The notes under the pieces: model-generated | The model's input: only the letters and a program-made list of their open reading frames with translations | Databases searched by the model: none | Told to the model about the DNA's origin: nothing | Origin: Rhynchospora pubera | Taxonomy: Eukaryota; Streptophyta; Magnoliopsida; Poales; Cyperaceae | Assembly: GCA_028095005.1 (NCBI GenBank) | Contig: CM051463.1 | Location: 78,969,002-79,033,001 of the forward strand | Direction: 5' to 3' | DNA length: 64,000 bases | In this document: positions 46,345-57,787 of the stretch, piece after piece | How positions within the stretch are numbered: the stretch's first letter is position 1 | Layout: each line of letters opens with the position of its first letter | Made by a program: the position numbers and the translations under genes

Positions 46345-47699
46345 ACTTGTTATGACACGGTCAAAAGCACAAAAACAAAGGTCACAAAGCTCTGCCAAAT
46401 TTTTGGTGCAATTTTTTTAACGCGCGCAAAGTTTTAAAGGAAGACAGACAGGTCAAAAACAGGGATTAAACCGTTGGCGGAATGGCGGCTTTCCAAGACG
46501 TGTGTAGTTGGTTCTGTTGACCTTCAAAACTTTTATGATTTCTAATATTGCGTCTTTTATAATTTTAAATTGGGAATATAATGTGCACCAACCAGGCAAG
46601 TACATACCACATAAGGATGTATCATTTGTTCCAAATTATTGGTTTGGTAATGCACAGTTCCCTTCATCAATTAATTTTTATTCTAAGTTTCTTGGACGTA
46701 TAGATGAGAACTAACGATATTGTTATATACATAATTAAGAATCTGATTGTACCACAACATATATAACAATATAATTAACTATAATTAAAGAATACGAAAT
46801 TTAGAAAAAAAATAATATATTAACAACCGTATTTTATTTGACAACCACATTAATAAAATAAGTATCAAAATGTACCAAATTACAGAACTCAATTAATATA
46901 TTATTTTGAGATGATCTATTTGGCTGGATGAGCAAAGATCTTTGTTTGCTTAGTATGCATTTGAAGATATATAGTTCACATTTTACATAAATTTAACACT
47001 CTGTTAAAACATTTTCAATTTTTTTTTGAAAAGTTGATATTAATAGCTGAAGAACGGATCCTTGTGTTGTTACATAACAGTAAGAGTTAGACAATTATTT
47101 ATTTATTTTTAAATATACCACTTAGCACTTTGGTAGGTCTTTCTTCTAGGGATACATAATGTACATCTGTTGATGGACGAGTACGTCTAGGATGTAATTG
47201 CCGTACGTGAGGGCTAAACACAACAGTTCTCAATTTTCATTATGGTTTATGCAAATTAGAAGTTTTCACTTTTTGATTTCTTGCTTGGGTTTATGCATGA
47301 TGTAACTTCAAAAATCTAATTGTGAAGGGAAAAAAAATAATAATATAAAGTTTTACAGATAAAGCCCAGTAATTAAAATAACGACACAGATCTACTAGAA
47401 AAAATTGTGTTTATTTATACGGAACAAGATTCTAGATTTTACATCAAACTAAATTAATTTTGAATCTAAAATAAAACAAGATGAGTTAAATTTAAACTTT
47501 TGATCTTTGTTTGACTTGTTCTTGAATCGTTATTTTTATTCCATTTCACTTCTTGAGTTCATGCACCTACTCTTATGCAACATTCTTGTGCCTAAAATAA
47601 GAACTCAGTGCAGATTGTTAAATATAAAATTATATTGTTTTGTGAGCGACAAATTAAAAGTCGTATAATATAATACAGAATTGTTTTCCATCATCCTCT
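46345..47699. other. Non-coding part of block A
   Basis: Aligns in patches to 58790-59990 of block B. No exon is supported; the 68-codon frame at 46508-46714 is interrupted in the duplicate. Confidence 0.55.
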
Positions 47700-48310
47700 T
47701 TCTTTTATCATCTTCGTCATTCATTTCCATTTTTTAAAAAAAACGTGTTTTCTATTTTCGAAAGTTTAGGGATGAAAGGGGATGATGGAGTACGGAGAGG
47801 ATGAACGACAGGAAAGAGAGGAGAGGGGAGGGAACGAAAAATGGAGAAATAACGGAAATGACATGGAAGGCAGGAGAGAGGGAGGGATGAGGGATGAGAA
47901 AAAAGAGATAAGTCACAGATGGGATTATATTTACTAGAACAATTATACATTTTAACTAGAACCTTTAAATATATAAGTAGAACTGTTATGAATATAAGTA
48001 GAACCTTTATATATATAAGTAGAATATTTATATATATTATGTAGAATTGTTATGTATATAAGTAGAACCTTTATATATATTAAGTAAAACTGTTATATAT
48101 ATAAGTAAAACCTTTATATATATTAAGTAGAACTGTTAAATATATTAACTATAACTGTGTTCGCTCCCTCTGTTTCGCTATGTTCGCTCCCTCCCCTCTA
48201 TGTCGCTGTCTTCCTTCCCTCTGTGAGACGTTAATCTCTCACCTCTGTTTCGCTCATCCTGTCCTCCCTCATCCCCTCATCTAAAAAAAGAAAAAACACG
48301 TTATCATCCT
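47700..48310. repeat. TA-rich minisatellite between purine/pyrimidine arms
   Basis: 47935-48160 is an array of words AAGTAGAACCTTTATATATA and AAGTAGAACTGTTATATATA in units of about 24-30 bases. It is bordered by a G/A-rich arm (47770-47890, GGAGAGG, AGGGAGGG) and a C/T-rich arm (48165-48280, GCTCCCTCTGTTTCGCT), each ending near ACGTGTTTT or its inverse. This layout suggests a decayed foldback element. The block is absent from B. Confidence 0.5.
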
Positions 48311-49324
48311 CTCATCCTCACCTCCTCTTTCATTTTTCAGAATGCAATTAATCTAATTGCTGGGAGGATGATGGGGCTGATACTATCAGCCCCGAATACA
48401 ATAGGATGTATATATGATTTCGAGAGAGAACGGTTCAAATGAATCAAATCTCATCCCCAAGTGCACGAGATAACAAAATTGAGACGGGATTGCTATTTAA
48501 TTAGCTCAGACTTCCTCGTTATGTTTATCGATCCATTCTATTCTTTGTCTATACTATTTTGCTCTGTTGTGCTTAGGTAGTTAGGTGCACGCATGAGTGG
48601 TTAATTAAATATTTTAATTAATGATATCTCTATAGTTATCATGTCCATAATCAGCTCATCTTATCTCTAATCGGAAAGGCGAGCTCTCTACAATACAATA
48701 ATAATGGGCCTAAATTGTATCAAATTAGGTCCATTTTTCTTGAGAGATTGGGTTAAGGCCCGGAAATAACTCATTTCAGTAATTTAGTTAGTTCTCTACT
48801 TCTTTTTTGAGGTGACAACCAAACACAGGAAAAGAGAAGACTGTGTTTTAATCTCGCAATCAAAATTCATACCAAATAATCCGATACACGTTAAACCATG
48901 GCGTTTATGCTTTCTTACGTCTTATTTTCATACCAAATATTCCTCTTTTGTCGATTGCTGTTGCGGTGCATCAAACGCGCTAAAAGTGCACATAGGGTGT
49001 TCGACGATTTGCCTCAAAGAGCCTTTTGTTATATAAAAATACCTTGCTAGAATCTATCGTGCTTCACAAAGCGTTGTAGATCTCAATTTGTTCATTCTAC
49101 TTATTGTTGTGGAAGAATTTCAACTACCAAATTGCGACCTGAGGACCATATATATGCACTTGTAAAAAGTTATAATATTTGGTACTTCCCAGACTACCTT
49201 CGTTCTAGTCATATTTGTGCATTCTATTACATAAGTGTTTTGAGTAACAAGGATCATGGAAAAGCCACCATACTGTATGAAAGGTACGCTTAGAATGCTA
49301 TCCATGTGATTGTGAGTTCTTTTC
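48311..49324. other. End of block A and duplication junction
   Basis: Similarity to block B ends at about 48695. The sequence from there to 49325 has no partner in the window and no recognisable gene; it spans the join between the two blocks. Confidence 0.55.
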
Positions 49325-49655
49325 GCAGGGGATCCTCTCCAAGCATTGTCATACCTGTTGTTTGGGGGTCATAGATGAGATCTTTAAGGAAGCTACCGAG
49401 TGACTTGGTTCCACTCCATTTGGTCATGGCCTGAGTAGTGTGGCTATCTCAGCTGATGTGGCTAGTGTGGCTCATGGTTTTCTGATGAAATCTGGGAGTA
49501 AGAGGGGGTGAAATTTAGGGGAAACCATGCATTCTGATGGTGCAATTTTTCTTCCCTCAAAAAGGAGCGCTCAAAAGGGTGGGGGGGGGGGGGGTCTAAG
49601 AAGAAGAATAGAAAGGAGGCGAATCACCTGGCTTACACTTACAGGTGTGTAAAGT
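49325..49655 (+). pseudogene. Duplicated 3' tail of the SWIM zinc-finger gene
   Basis: Matches 39548-39948 of the intact gene: GGGTCATAGATGAGAT, GATGTGGCTAGTGT, GATGGTGCAATTTTTCTTCC, TCTAAGAAGAAGAATAGAAA. It lacks about 50-60 bases around the VQEKVVRM coding region, has an in-frame TGA after AAGAGGGGG near 49510, and has a G-run (49581-49594) in place of the glycine codons. Only the last exon was copied, so no function is expected. Confidence 0.88.
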
Positions 49656-50602
49656 ACCCTTTTCATACATTTTTATAATTTTGTTTTTGGAGGTGAATGT
49701 AGGAATATATAGTTTCAGTGTTGCTTCTCAATCCTTTGAATTGTCTATAATTTCAATAATATTTATAATTGTTTAAGTATTTTTTCTTTTGGATATGTTG
49801 GGTGCTGTCTTAAATCATGCATAGTTATCTTTTGCTTTATATATCATTTTTCTGGCAACTTGTCATGCCTTTGTTTTCTTTTCAATGAGGGGGGTATTTT
49901 TAGGTGATGAGTTTGCCTTGTACAACTAGGGACTTTAAACTTGTATTCCGGTAAGAGTTCAAAAACATATTTGGGCAGATACCATCGTGGGAACTAACAA
50001 GAGTTGCCAATGTCAAGGAACCATGTAGTTTTGTTGTTGGCTGGCATAATTGTTGTAGTCTGTCAATTATTTTCTCTCATGAGTAAAGTTCAATTGTCAT
50101 GGTTTCAAACTAGTGGTAGAATTATAGGCTATGTTTAAGATTGAAAATGAATATAGTCAATCTGTGTTAGTAATTTTTCGGAAGCACTATCCAGCATTTG
50201 ATTGGGTGTGTGGCTGTTTGAAATAGTTGCCAACTCTATTGTTCAGCTATTTTATACAACCAAAAGTTAGGTTAGTGACCATTTCAAAAGCCCGCGAGTT
50301 CTAACTTCGCTGACCTAATTTGTGATCCAAAGAATGTCGTGATAAAACTTTATCATATGATGACAAGAAAAAAAAGATAATGTTATTACTGTTGTACAAA
50401 GGAATTTGGCTTAATGCCACTTCTAAAAACAACAAATCACTATGATAAATTGATAATTAACATATGCACTAGAAAAGGAAAAGAACAAAAAAGTACATAC
50501 AAATTGAAAGCAATATATGAACAGAAACAATATTTAAATAATATCATATAGAAAAGAATGAAATGACACTTAGATGATACTTTCAACCATAACCCAACAG
50601 TT

Positions 50603-53472
50603 TCAAGGTTGGAGGATCAATGGCCGAATCATAGCATTGTCTTCGTGGTCGAGTATCTGCAAGATGAATATAATATTTTCATCAGCTTTGCAAATCATAG
50701 CACAATCATTAGTTAAATGTCACTTGGAACTACCCAGTCTTTGCTCAATACCAAACTGCCAGATACACCAAAATCTATCCATCTATGTCAATTTTTTTTT
50801 TTCTGGTAAAAGAATGAAACATTTCCACATTTTTTTTTAATCGTTCATCAACCCAGAAGTTTACTAAGATTTAAATGAATGGATCTGATGAATGTATGAT
50901 TTATAAAAGAATGAAGTTATTGAAAATTTGAAATGAATCCTGTTTCACAAAAAAGAGGAAAATTTAGGAGAAAAGTGATAAACTAACATGGCAGTGGTAG
51001 ACATATCCTGGGTCTGCTGTTGCATCAAAAGGGTACGTCTGGTTCGTATCAACAAGCTTAAATGCGACTACGATGCTTGTCATGTAACCTGGCTCAATCT
51101 TCACCACATTTTTCCATGTTTTTTCATACTCTGGTACAGGTAAATTCTTTCCTACCGCATGATCCGTCACATTACACTTGATGGCATCATTCAATTGTGT
51201 CATACAATCGAAAAATTGTTGATATCCCACTAGCTCAGTAATATTTATGGCTTGCATCATTCCCAAGTGCATATGCAATGGGTGGTTGTCAGGTGTTAGA
51301 TTAATCACATGCCACAATTCAGTGGTACCTGATTTGGGAGTTTCTGTCGCTGGATCCTCAAGTCGCAACCCATTGATATATAGGTGAGTTGGTTCCCCTG
51401 ATGGGGTCGTGTACTCGTACAATACAATATACCTAGTTTTTGTGGTTGGTTCAGGCATTGTGACATTTGCGTAGGCAACCTCTTTCTCTGGTATTGTTGA
51501 ATTGTCAAACACTTTCTCGCCATTTATGTGAAATATCATGACTTTGCCAAGCAGCGTGCCATTGGTGGAAGTGCCATTAGGGTAAGGGTATGGCGCCGAA
51601 TTGAGAAGTTCAACACATGGTGTAGGTGAGTTGCTAAAGTCGATAACAACATCAGCAATCTCTGCTGGGCTTAATACTATGGTTGGGGTTGTGACAGGAG
51701 CCGCTAAATAGGAACTATCGGATCCAATCACATAGAAAGGGAGACCGTTCGATAGAGAGAGGTTAAGGTATCTTGCATTACTAGAGTTTAAGATCCGGAA
51801 TCGGTACCGACGACGTGCTACATTTAAAAATGGCCAGGCCTTGCCGTTGACAGTGATGGCCTCACCGAAGTATTCAGGTTGCCACTCAGGATGGATGGAG
51901 GGGACATTACCTGTGGAATTCATGTAAAGGGTGCCATCAGTATTGAAACTACGATCTGCAATAATGAGGTGCAGATCATCATTGTCACAGGGGAGGTCCA
52001 TTGGGTCATCGATTTCAGGTTTCTCAATGATGTAGGCACCGAGGAGGCCGGCCAGGAGGTTTGCACGAGTAAGACCTAGAGCATGGTCATGGTACCTGTT
52101 AACATAATCTATTAGTTCTTTACCATTATAGGAATCTTTATAATATTCATGGGGTGGGGCTTGCGTTGGTTTAAAAGTCAATTTGTTATGCTCTCTTTTG
52201 ACTTTGTTACCATTATTATTATTATTATTATTGTTTTGGATATATGTTAGCTTTTTTCCTTTGTTTATAAATTAGAATTACATATACTTTGACTGAAATG
52301 CATTAGGTTAAGGAATAGATAAAATCACATACGACCTTCTTTTCCTCTCTTCTGCTTCCATTTTAGATATACACCGTTCTTATTTACAATTTTTTTTTTT
52401 TTTTTTTGATTGATGGCCGTAGCCTCACACTCACACACACTCAACCAGCTTGAAGCTGGGATCGAACTCATGCCCTCTTATTTGAGAAGCATATGCCACT
52501 ACCAACTGTTCTAGACAGCGGTGGCATTTACAATTAAGTTGCTTGATAAAATCTAAGACATGCTATCGTGATATAAAAATGACCTTGAAAAGGTTACCTA
52601 ATAATAAATGACGTACCAGAGATTGCCAGGAGGCTGAACATTAGGGTACTTGTAGGTAGTTTGGATCCACTTAGGACCCACCTCTTTATAATCACGAGTA
52701 AACCATGCGAAGGCACTGCCATCGGATTGTGGGGGATGGACACCTCCGTGCAGGTGGACGACTGTTGGCACACCTCCCTTGGCCGGGATTGCAGTGGGGA
52801 TAGTGTTATCTGTGGGGAGAATGTGTTGGTCGGGGAGATGATTTTCCCACTTGACATATAATGGAACACCGTGCCGAGCAATGATGGTGGGACCAGGAAA
52901 GGTGGCTTTCTCAGCTGATGTGCCATAGACAAAGACTGGTGTTGGCGGGAGATCTCGGTGAAATTTCTACAAATAAGAGGGAAAAGAAGGATGAAAAGGA
53001 GCCCTGCAGCCTCGAATCTAAGCATTTACTTTTTTTATTTTCTTTTATTATTTGAATAATTATTGTAATGCATTATTTGGCGGAACCTTTTGATCAATAG
53101 TATCAGGAATCAGGAATCTCTGCCTCTGCTTTAGGTCGTAATTTCGTTTTTGTTTTTATAATATTAAATCATTGGGCTTGGAGGCATAATAATTAGTAAA
53201 AAGGAGAGCATATGAAAGGTTACCCATGTGGTCTGGTACATGCCAATAGTGAGGTTGACTGAGCTTGGATTTCCTCCCTTCATAGAAAAGCCTTTGATGG
53301 TGGACATCTGAGGCAGTGGATCCACATACAGCTGCAGTGAAGCTGCAACTCGTTGTAGTGTCTGTTGTGTCACTGGTGTAGACATCCGTGTTATGTACAT
53401 CTGTGCTTCCATAACAGTTACCATGGCTGCTATGAATAGCAGCATCAATTGTAGTTTTATCTGGGAAGTCAT
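50603..53472 (-). CDS. LPR1-like multicopper oxidase (ferroxidase type), copy B
   Basis: Minus-strand exons 53472-53224, 52966-52617, 52095-50988 and 50656-50603 join to 586 residues. Exons 2, 3 and 4 have the same lengths as in copy A (350, 1108 and 54 bases). Copper sites are intact: HLHGG 154-158, WYHDH 200-204, HPLHMH 471-476, HCHILDHEDNAM 567-578. Signal peptide: MTSQIKLQLMLLFIAAMVTV. The N-terminus is 5 residues longer than A (QMYITRMSTPV against QVSTLV). About ten replacements separate the exon 3 products, none at copper ligands. I chose the ATG at 53472 because the upstream in-frame ATG at 53484 precedes the CAG splice acceptor (53481-53479) and would be spliced out. Likely a second secreted ferroxidase-type enzyme. 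Confidence 0.92.
52392..52525 (-). mobile_element. tRNA-derived SINE in oxidase B intron 2
   Basis: Flanked by a perfect 10-base duplication ATTTACAATT (52382-52391 and 52526-52535). On the minus strand it shows a box A-like AGAACAGTTGGTAGTGGC, box B-like GAGTTCGATCCCAGC, a TGTGTGTGAGTGTGAGGC stretch and an A-tail. The matching intron of copy A lacks it, so it inserted after duplication. Confidence 0.88.
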
Positions 53473-54362
53473 TTTTCTCTGCATCGTGTTTGAATGTCAG
53501 GGCGATATTTAGGACTTGAAGTGTATTGTTGGTTTACTAACTGCATGATCATAGCTCCATTAAGGATTCATCTATTTCTTTCTTGTCCCCTTCAAATGTT
53601 GACTTTAATTTTAGTTTTACTACAATGGGGAAGAAATCACATTTTCTACATTGTTAGGTTAGTTCGAGTCTTATTATTGTACTACTCATGTCCCAGCATG
53701 AGTATAATTTTACAGTGTGCATTATTACTAACTAAAAATGGAGACACTGCCACCATGTTATACGAAGACTCTTAATATTGTTTATCACGACGACTGAAAT
53801 AACAATTTAGCTTCCCAGCAGGAAGCATCATAAAGACACCAACTAATAGGAAGCAGACCCAGACACACACTATACACCTATACCCCACATCCTCATGGCC
53901 CCACCCACTGACACTTACAATAATGTTCCTCTTGGTTAAACATTATAAACTTGCCTTGCTGGTGTTCTAACTTATGCTTTCTGTAGTTTTGCTCGTGCCT
54001 ATAATTTTCGGTTTGCTGTATTATCAAGCTATAAAAAATGTACAAGTATATTCCTTGTCTACTTGGCAGGCCACCACAATAAATAAAAATAACTTATTGT
54101 TATATAATATAAGAACATAAAGAATACACTTATAAATAGCGAGAATAAGAGCTTCTTCCTCAAAATAAAGAAAGAGAACCTCACAAAATTGCATGCGCAA
54201 TACATTACTAAAACAAGGCTAAAGAGTTGTTTTGCCAAATGCAACTAAATATAAGCGAAACACTGAACATGCATATCTTATATATGAAGACCATCAGATC
54301 AATAATTATCTCATGCAAATCAGATGAAGAACTAAAAGTGGCTTAGAGAAAGGGGGACTTAC

Positions 54363-54440
54363 ATCTAGGGGCACTAGAAGGGGCATGCAGAAGTAAGGCG
54401 GGATGAATTTCTTGTGGCGGGCACGAGTCCTTTTATATAG
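54363..54440 (-). promoter_or_regulatory. TATA box and 5'UTR exon of oxidase B
   Basis: TATATAAAA on the minus strand at 54439-54431, and a donor GTAAGT at 54362-54357, mirror those of copy A. The 5'UTR intron runs to the acceptor at 53479, six bases before the ATG. The GGGGCATGCAGAAGTAA word is conserved between the two promoters. Confidence 0.72.
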
Positions 54441-55440
54441 ACAATTAAACATGCGGAGTGTGGAGACAGAATGAATATGATCTGTCAATAATATCATAAT
54501 CCAATAATAACTTCATGCGGATCCACTTCAACATATAACGTGACCCATGAGGATCCTAATTATTGGTTGATTATTTTATTGAACGAAGTATGAATCTTAA
54601 CAAAGAATAATCGCGTAGACTAAGATTTATTAGAAGATTCAGCTTCTTATATAACCGTCATAGTCTTATGGTAATGATGAAATTAGGATCGATTTTAACA
54701 AAAGAATAATCTTAACAAAAGAATAAAGTTTATGATAATGATGAAAATAAAAATTGTATATACTGTTTATATTGCTTGCGAGCCAAAATTAAATTCTTGA
54801 GATATTTGAAGTATTGTAGAGCGCCCAATTGAATTTCAGTTGCATACATTGTTTTGGAATAACACCTGAAGTATTTATGAATTTTAATGTACATGCAGTT
54901 GTGATATGTAGAAGACTCGGTTACTGATTTAGCATAGTTACAAGTTTGTGATCTCAAAACAATTTCACGAGGCCGAAAGTTCATAATTTGGTGCGGATAT
55001 CCTTCGAAGATATTTCTTTGCTCAATAATATACTAAAATATTGTTTATGTAAGAATAGAGGTGTTTTGCCAAAATAATTGGGAACTGAAGAGATTTGGAG
55101 TGGTTTTATTGGATGATGAACAGGGCCATGACTTAGGATGTCAGTTTTGCTGATTTTTTCTTTCACTTTTTTCCTTTTTGTTTGACAGTCGCTGTCAAAC
55201 TTTCAAAAAAGAATAGGGCCATGACTTTTAACTTTAGTGTCTGAATTTGATGAGAAGTACTTGTAGGGCCAGCTGATGTTCCTAAATAAAAGGTGCCTAT
55301 TAATTTGCTTATAAGCTTGCACGTTGTGGGAGTGATGGAGCACAAAGACTGGTTCTCAACATCTATGTAATTTTATTTTTCTAGAAACTTTTTACTCTAG
55401 CATGAGAAGGGACAGACTTTTATATATGTTTTCATTTGTA
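54441..55440. other. Upstream region of oxidase B
   Basis: Non-coding and partly alignable to 44600-45500. The right end abuts a CT/TA/GA microsatellite. No gene seen. Confidence 0.6.
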
Positions 55441-55447
55441 CGAACAC

Positions 55448-55449
<2 letters not shown>

Positions 55450-55540
<91 letters not shown>
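55450..55540. repeat. (CT)n-(TA)n-(GA)n compound microsatellite
   Basis: CT repeats at 55450-55473, TA repeats to about 55518, then GA repeats to 55540. The tract is itself palindromic and forms the left edge of a chain of foldback elements. Confidence 0.95.
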
Positions 55541-55542
<2 letters not shown>

Positions 55543-55911
55543 AAGCCTTCAATCAAAGCGTTTTGACCGGAGTCCCGGTTAAACCCCATCAGTTCTCAAT
55601 TTTGAAAGTTCAAATGACCGATCCGAACCGTCAAATATGATCTCCATATTGAAATCTCCTTGCCGATCGAAATTTTCATTTTTTTGAAATTTTTAAGTAT
55701 TTTTGTAGGGTTCAGAACAAATTAGATTAACGATTTTTGAAAATTCGGAAAAAGTGCTTAAAAAATTTTAAAAAATGAAAATTTTGGTCTGTAAGGAGAT
55801 TTCAATATGGAGATCATATTTGACGGTTTGGATCGGTCATTTGAATTTTCAAAATTGAGATCTGACGGGGTTTAACCGAGACTCCGGTCAAAGCGCTTTG
55901 ATTGAAGGCTT

Positions 55912-55915
<4 letters not shown>
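55539..55915. mobile_element. TA-flanked palindromic element 1
   Basis: GAAAGCCTTCAATCAAAGCG at the left is matched exactly in reverse at the right. Arms mirror through GACCGGAGTC, GATCCGAACCGTC and GATCTCCATATTGAAATCTC to an A/T-rich centre. About 375 bp, no coding content. Flanked on the right by a long TA run (55914-55990). Confidence 0.88.
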
Positions 55916-55990
<75 letters not shown>

Positions 55991-55994
<4 letters not shown>

Positions 55995-56379
55995 TTGGCT
56001 AAAGTATACTCCAGCATACGGATCAAACCCGTATGCTAGAGTCGTTTCTGAAAATCTAAAATTCAAACAGTCGATCCAAACCGTTCAAGTTGTTCTCCAT
56101 GTAAAAATATCCTTCAAGACCAAATTTTACATTTTTTCAAATTTTTTTGCTATATATTATGCTATTTTCAATTTGAAGGGCCAGAAATACTCCTTTACAA
56201 TGTTTTCTTAAAATAGCATAATATATAGTAAAAAAATTCGAAAAAAATATAAATTTTAGTTTCCTAGGAGATTTCAATATGGAGAACAATTTGAAAGCTT
56301 CGGATCGACTGTATGCATTTTAGATTGTGAGAAACGACTCCAGCATACGGGCTATCTATATGCTGGAGTATACTTTAGC

Positions 56380-56386
<7 letters not shown>
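55991..56386. mobile_element. TA-flanked palindromic element 2
   Basis: Starts GAGATTGGCTAAAGTATACT and ends AGTATACTTTAGCCAATCTC, exact inverts. Inner arms carry CCAGCATACGG, GTCGATCCAAACCGTTCAA and its partner TTCGGATCGACTGTATG. Bounded by (TA)n at left and (CT)n(TA)n at right. Confidence 0.88.
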
Positions 56387-56445
<59 letters not shown>

Positions 56446-56449
<4 letters not shown>

Positions 56450-56859
56450 GTATGCTATGGTGCATCGCGAGGTATTGAGGCTTTTGCATATTGCGATCAT
56501 TATCCGTCAACCATTTTATAAATTGACAAATCTAATTAAACTAATCCAATCTACATATTGAAATCTCATTACAAACCAAATTTTATATTTTTTTAAATTT
56601 TTTTACTATTATTTTCGAATTTTCTAAAACTTTCCCTTTTTGGAAACCAATTAATAATAAAGAAATTCTAAAAATGGCAGGTTTAAAAAAAATAAAAAAA
56701 TAGTAAAAAAATTCCAAAAAATATAAAATTTGTTTTGTAATGATATTTCAATATATAGATTGAATTTCTTTAGTTAGATTTTCAATTTGTAAAACTATCG
56801 ACAAATATGGTCGCGATGTAGATGTACAAAAGCCTTAATACATCGCGATGCACCATAGC

Positions 56860-56865
<6 letters not shown>
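56446..56865. mobile_element. TA-flanked palindromic element 3
   Basis: Left AGAGGTATGCTATGGTGCATCGCG, right CGCGATGCACCATAGCATTTCT. Shares inner arm words GACAAATCTAATT with the element at 26991-27405. TA runs on both sides. Confidence 0.85.
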
Positions 56866-56900
<35 letters not shown>

Positions 56901-56903
<3 letters not shown>

Positions 56904-57297
56904 CTGGGCTAAAGTGCCATAGATGGCAATGCCATAGATGTATTTTTTTAAACATTTTTTTAAGATACGAAATTCAATCGGTCGATCCAAACCGTTCAAA
57001 TTGATCACCGTATTGAAATACCATTGGAGACCAAATTTTACATTTTTTTTGTATTTTTTTGGTATTTATTTTGATATGTTCAAATTGGAGGGTCTGAAAT
57101 ACTCCAATTGTAACGTTTTTTAAAAATATCATAATAAATAGCAAAAAAATTCGAAAAAATGTAAAATTTGGTCTCCAAGAATATTTTAATGTGGTGAATA
57201 ACTAGAACGGTTCGAATTGAGCATTTGAATTTTGAATTTGGAAAAACGACTCTATGGCACGAGACCCTTTGTGCCATCTATGGCACATTAGCCATCC

Positions 57298-57299
<2 letters not shown>
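56901..57299. mobile_element. TA-flanked palindromic element 4
   Basis: Left GGGCTAAAGTGCCATAGATGG, right ATCTATGGCACATTAGCC. Same subfamily as 26629-26971, with CGTTCAAATTGATCA and GGAGACCAAATTTT. TA runs on both sides. Confidence 0.85.
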
Positions 57300-57324
<25 letters not shown>

Positions 57325-57328
<4 letters not shown>

Positions 57329-57724
57329 TTTAGCTACGGTGAGTCGCGACTCACGGACCCTCCGGTGAGTCGCGACAAAAACTCCTAGATCTAGATCAAA
57401 ATGACCGATCCAAACCGTCCAATATGATTTTCCTATTGAAATCTCCTTGTAGACCAAATTTTTCATTTTTTCGAAATTTTTAAGTATTTTTTTAAAATTT
57501 TAGAAAATCGTTAATCTAATTGGTTCTAAACCATTCAAAAACATCAGTTTTTAAAAATAAAAAAAATACTTAAAATTTTCGAAAAAATAAAAAATTTGGT
57601 TTGCACGGAGATTTAAATAGGAAGATCATGTTGGACTGTTTGGATCGGTCATTTTGATCTAGATCTAGGAGTTTTGATCGCGACTCACTGGAGGGTCCGT
57701 GAGTCGTGACTCACCGTAGCTAAA

Positions 57725-57728
<4 letters not shown>
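57325..57728. mobile_element. TA-flanked palindromic element 5
   Basis: Left AGAGTTTAGCTACGGTGAG, right CTCACCGTAGCTAAACTCT, exact inverts. Near each end CGCGACTCACGGACCCTCC makes an additional small palindrome. Inner arm words CTAGATCTAGATCAAAATGA and TTTTGATCTAGATCTAG mirror each other. TA runs on both sides. Confidence 0.88.

Positions 57729-57785
<57 letters not shown>

Positions 57786-57787
<2 letters not shown>

Larger units (their letters stand above)
39548..48695. repeat. Segmental duplication, block A
   Basis: From the SWIM gene's last exon (GCAGGGGAACCTCTGCAAGC) to about 48695 the sequence is matched in order by 49325-61705. Matched landmarks include the SWIM 3'UTR, the whole oxidase gene with its introns and promoter, TATATAGCTTTGACATTC at 45748 against 58520, TTTCCAAGACGTGT at 46491 against 58981, TGGATGAGCA at 46924, and the region near 48510-48690 against 61530-61705. 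A hAT MITE (46017-46344) and a TA-rich element (47700-48310) are additions specific to this block. Confidence 0.85.

Noticed and set aside
55392..57466. Short frames encoding YIYIYIY or SLSLSLS strings
   Set aside because: They are translations of TA and CT microsatellites, not proteins.
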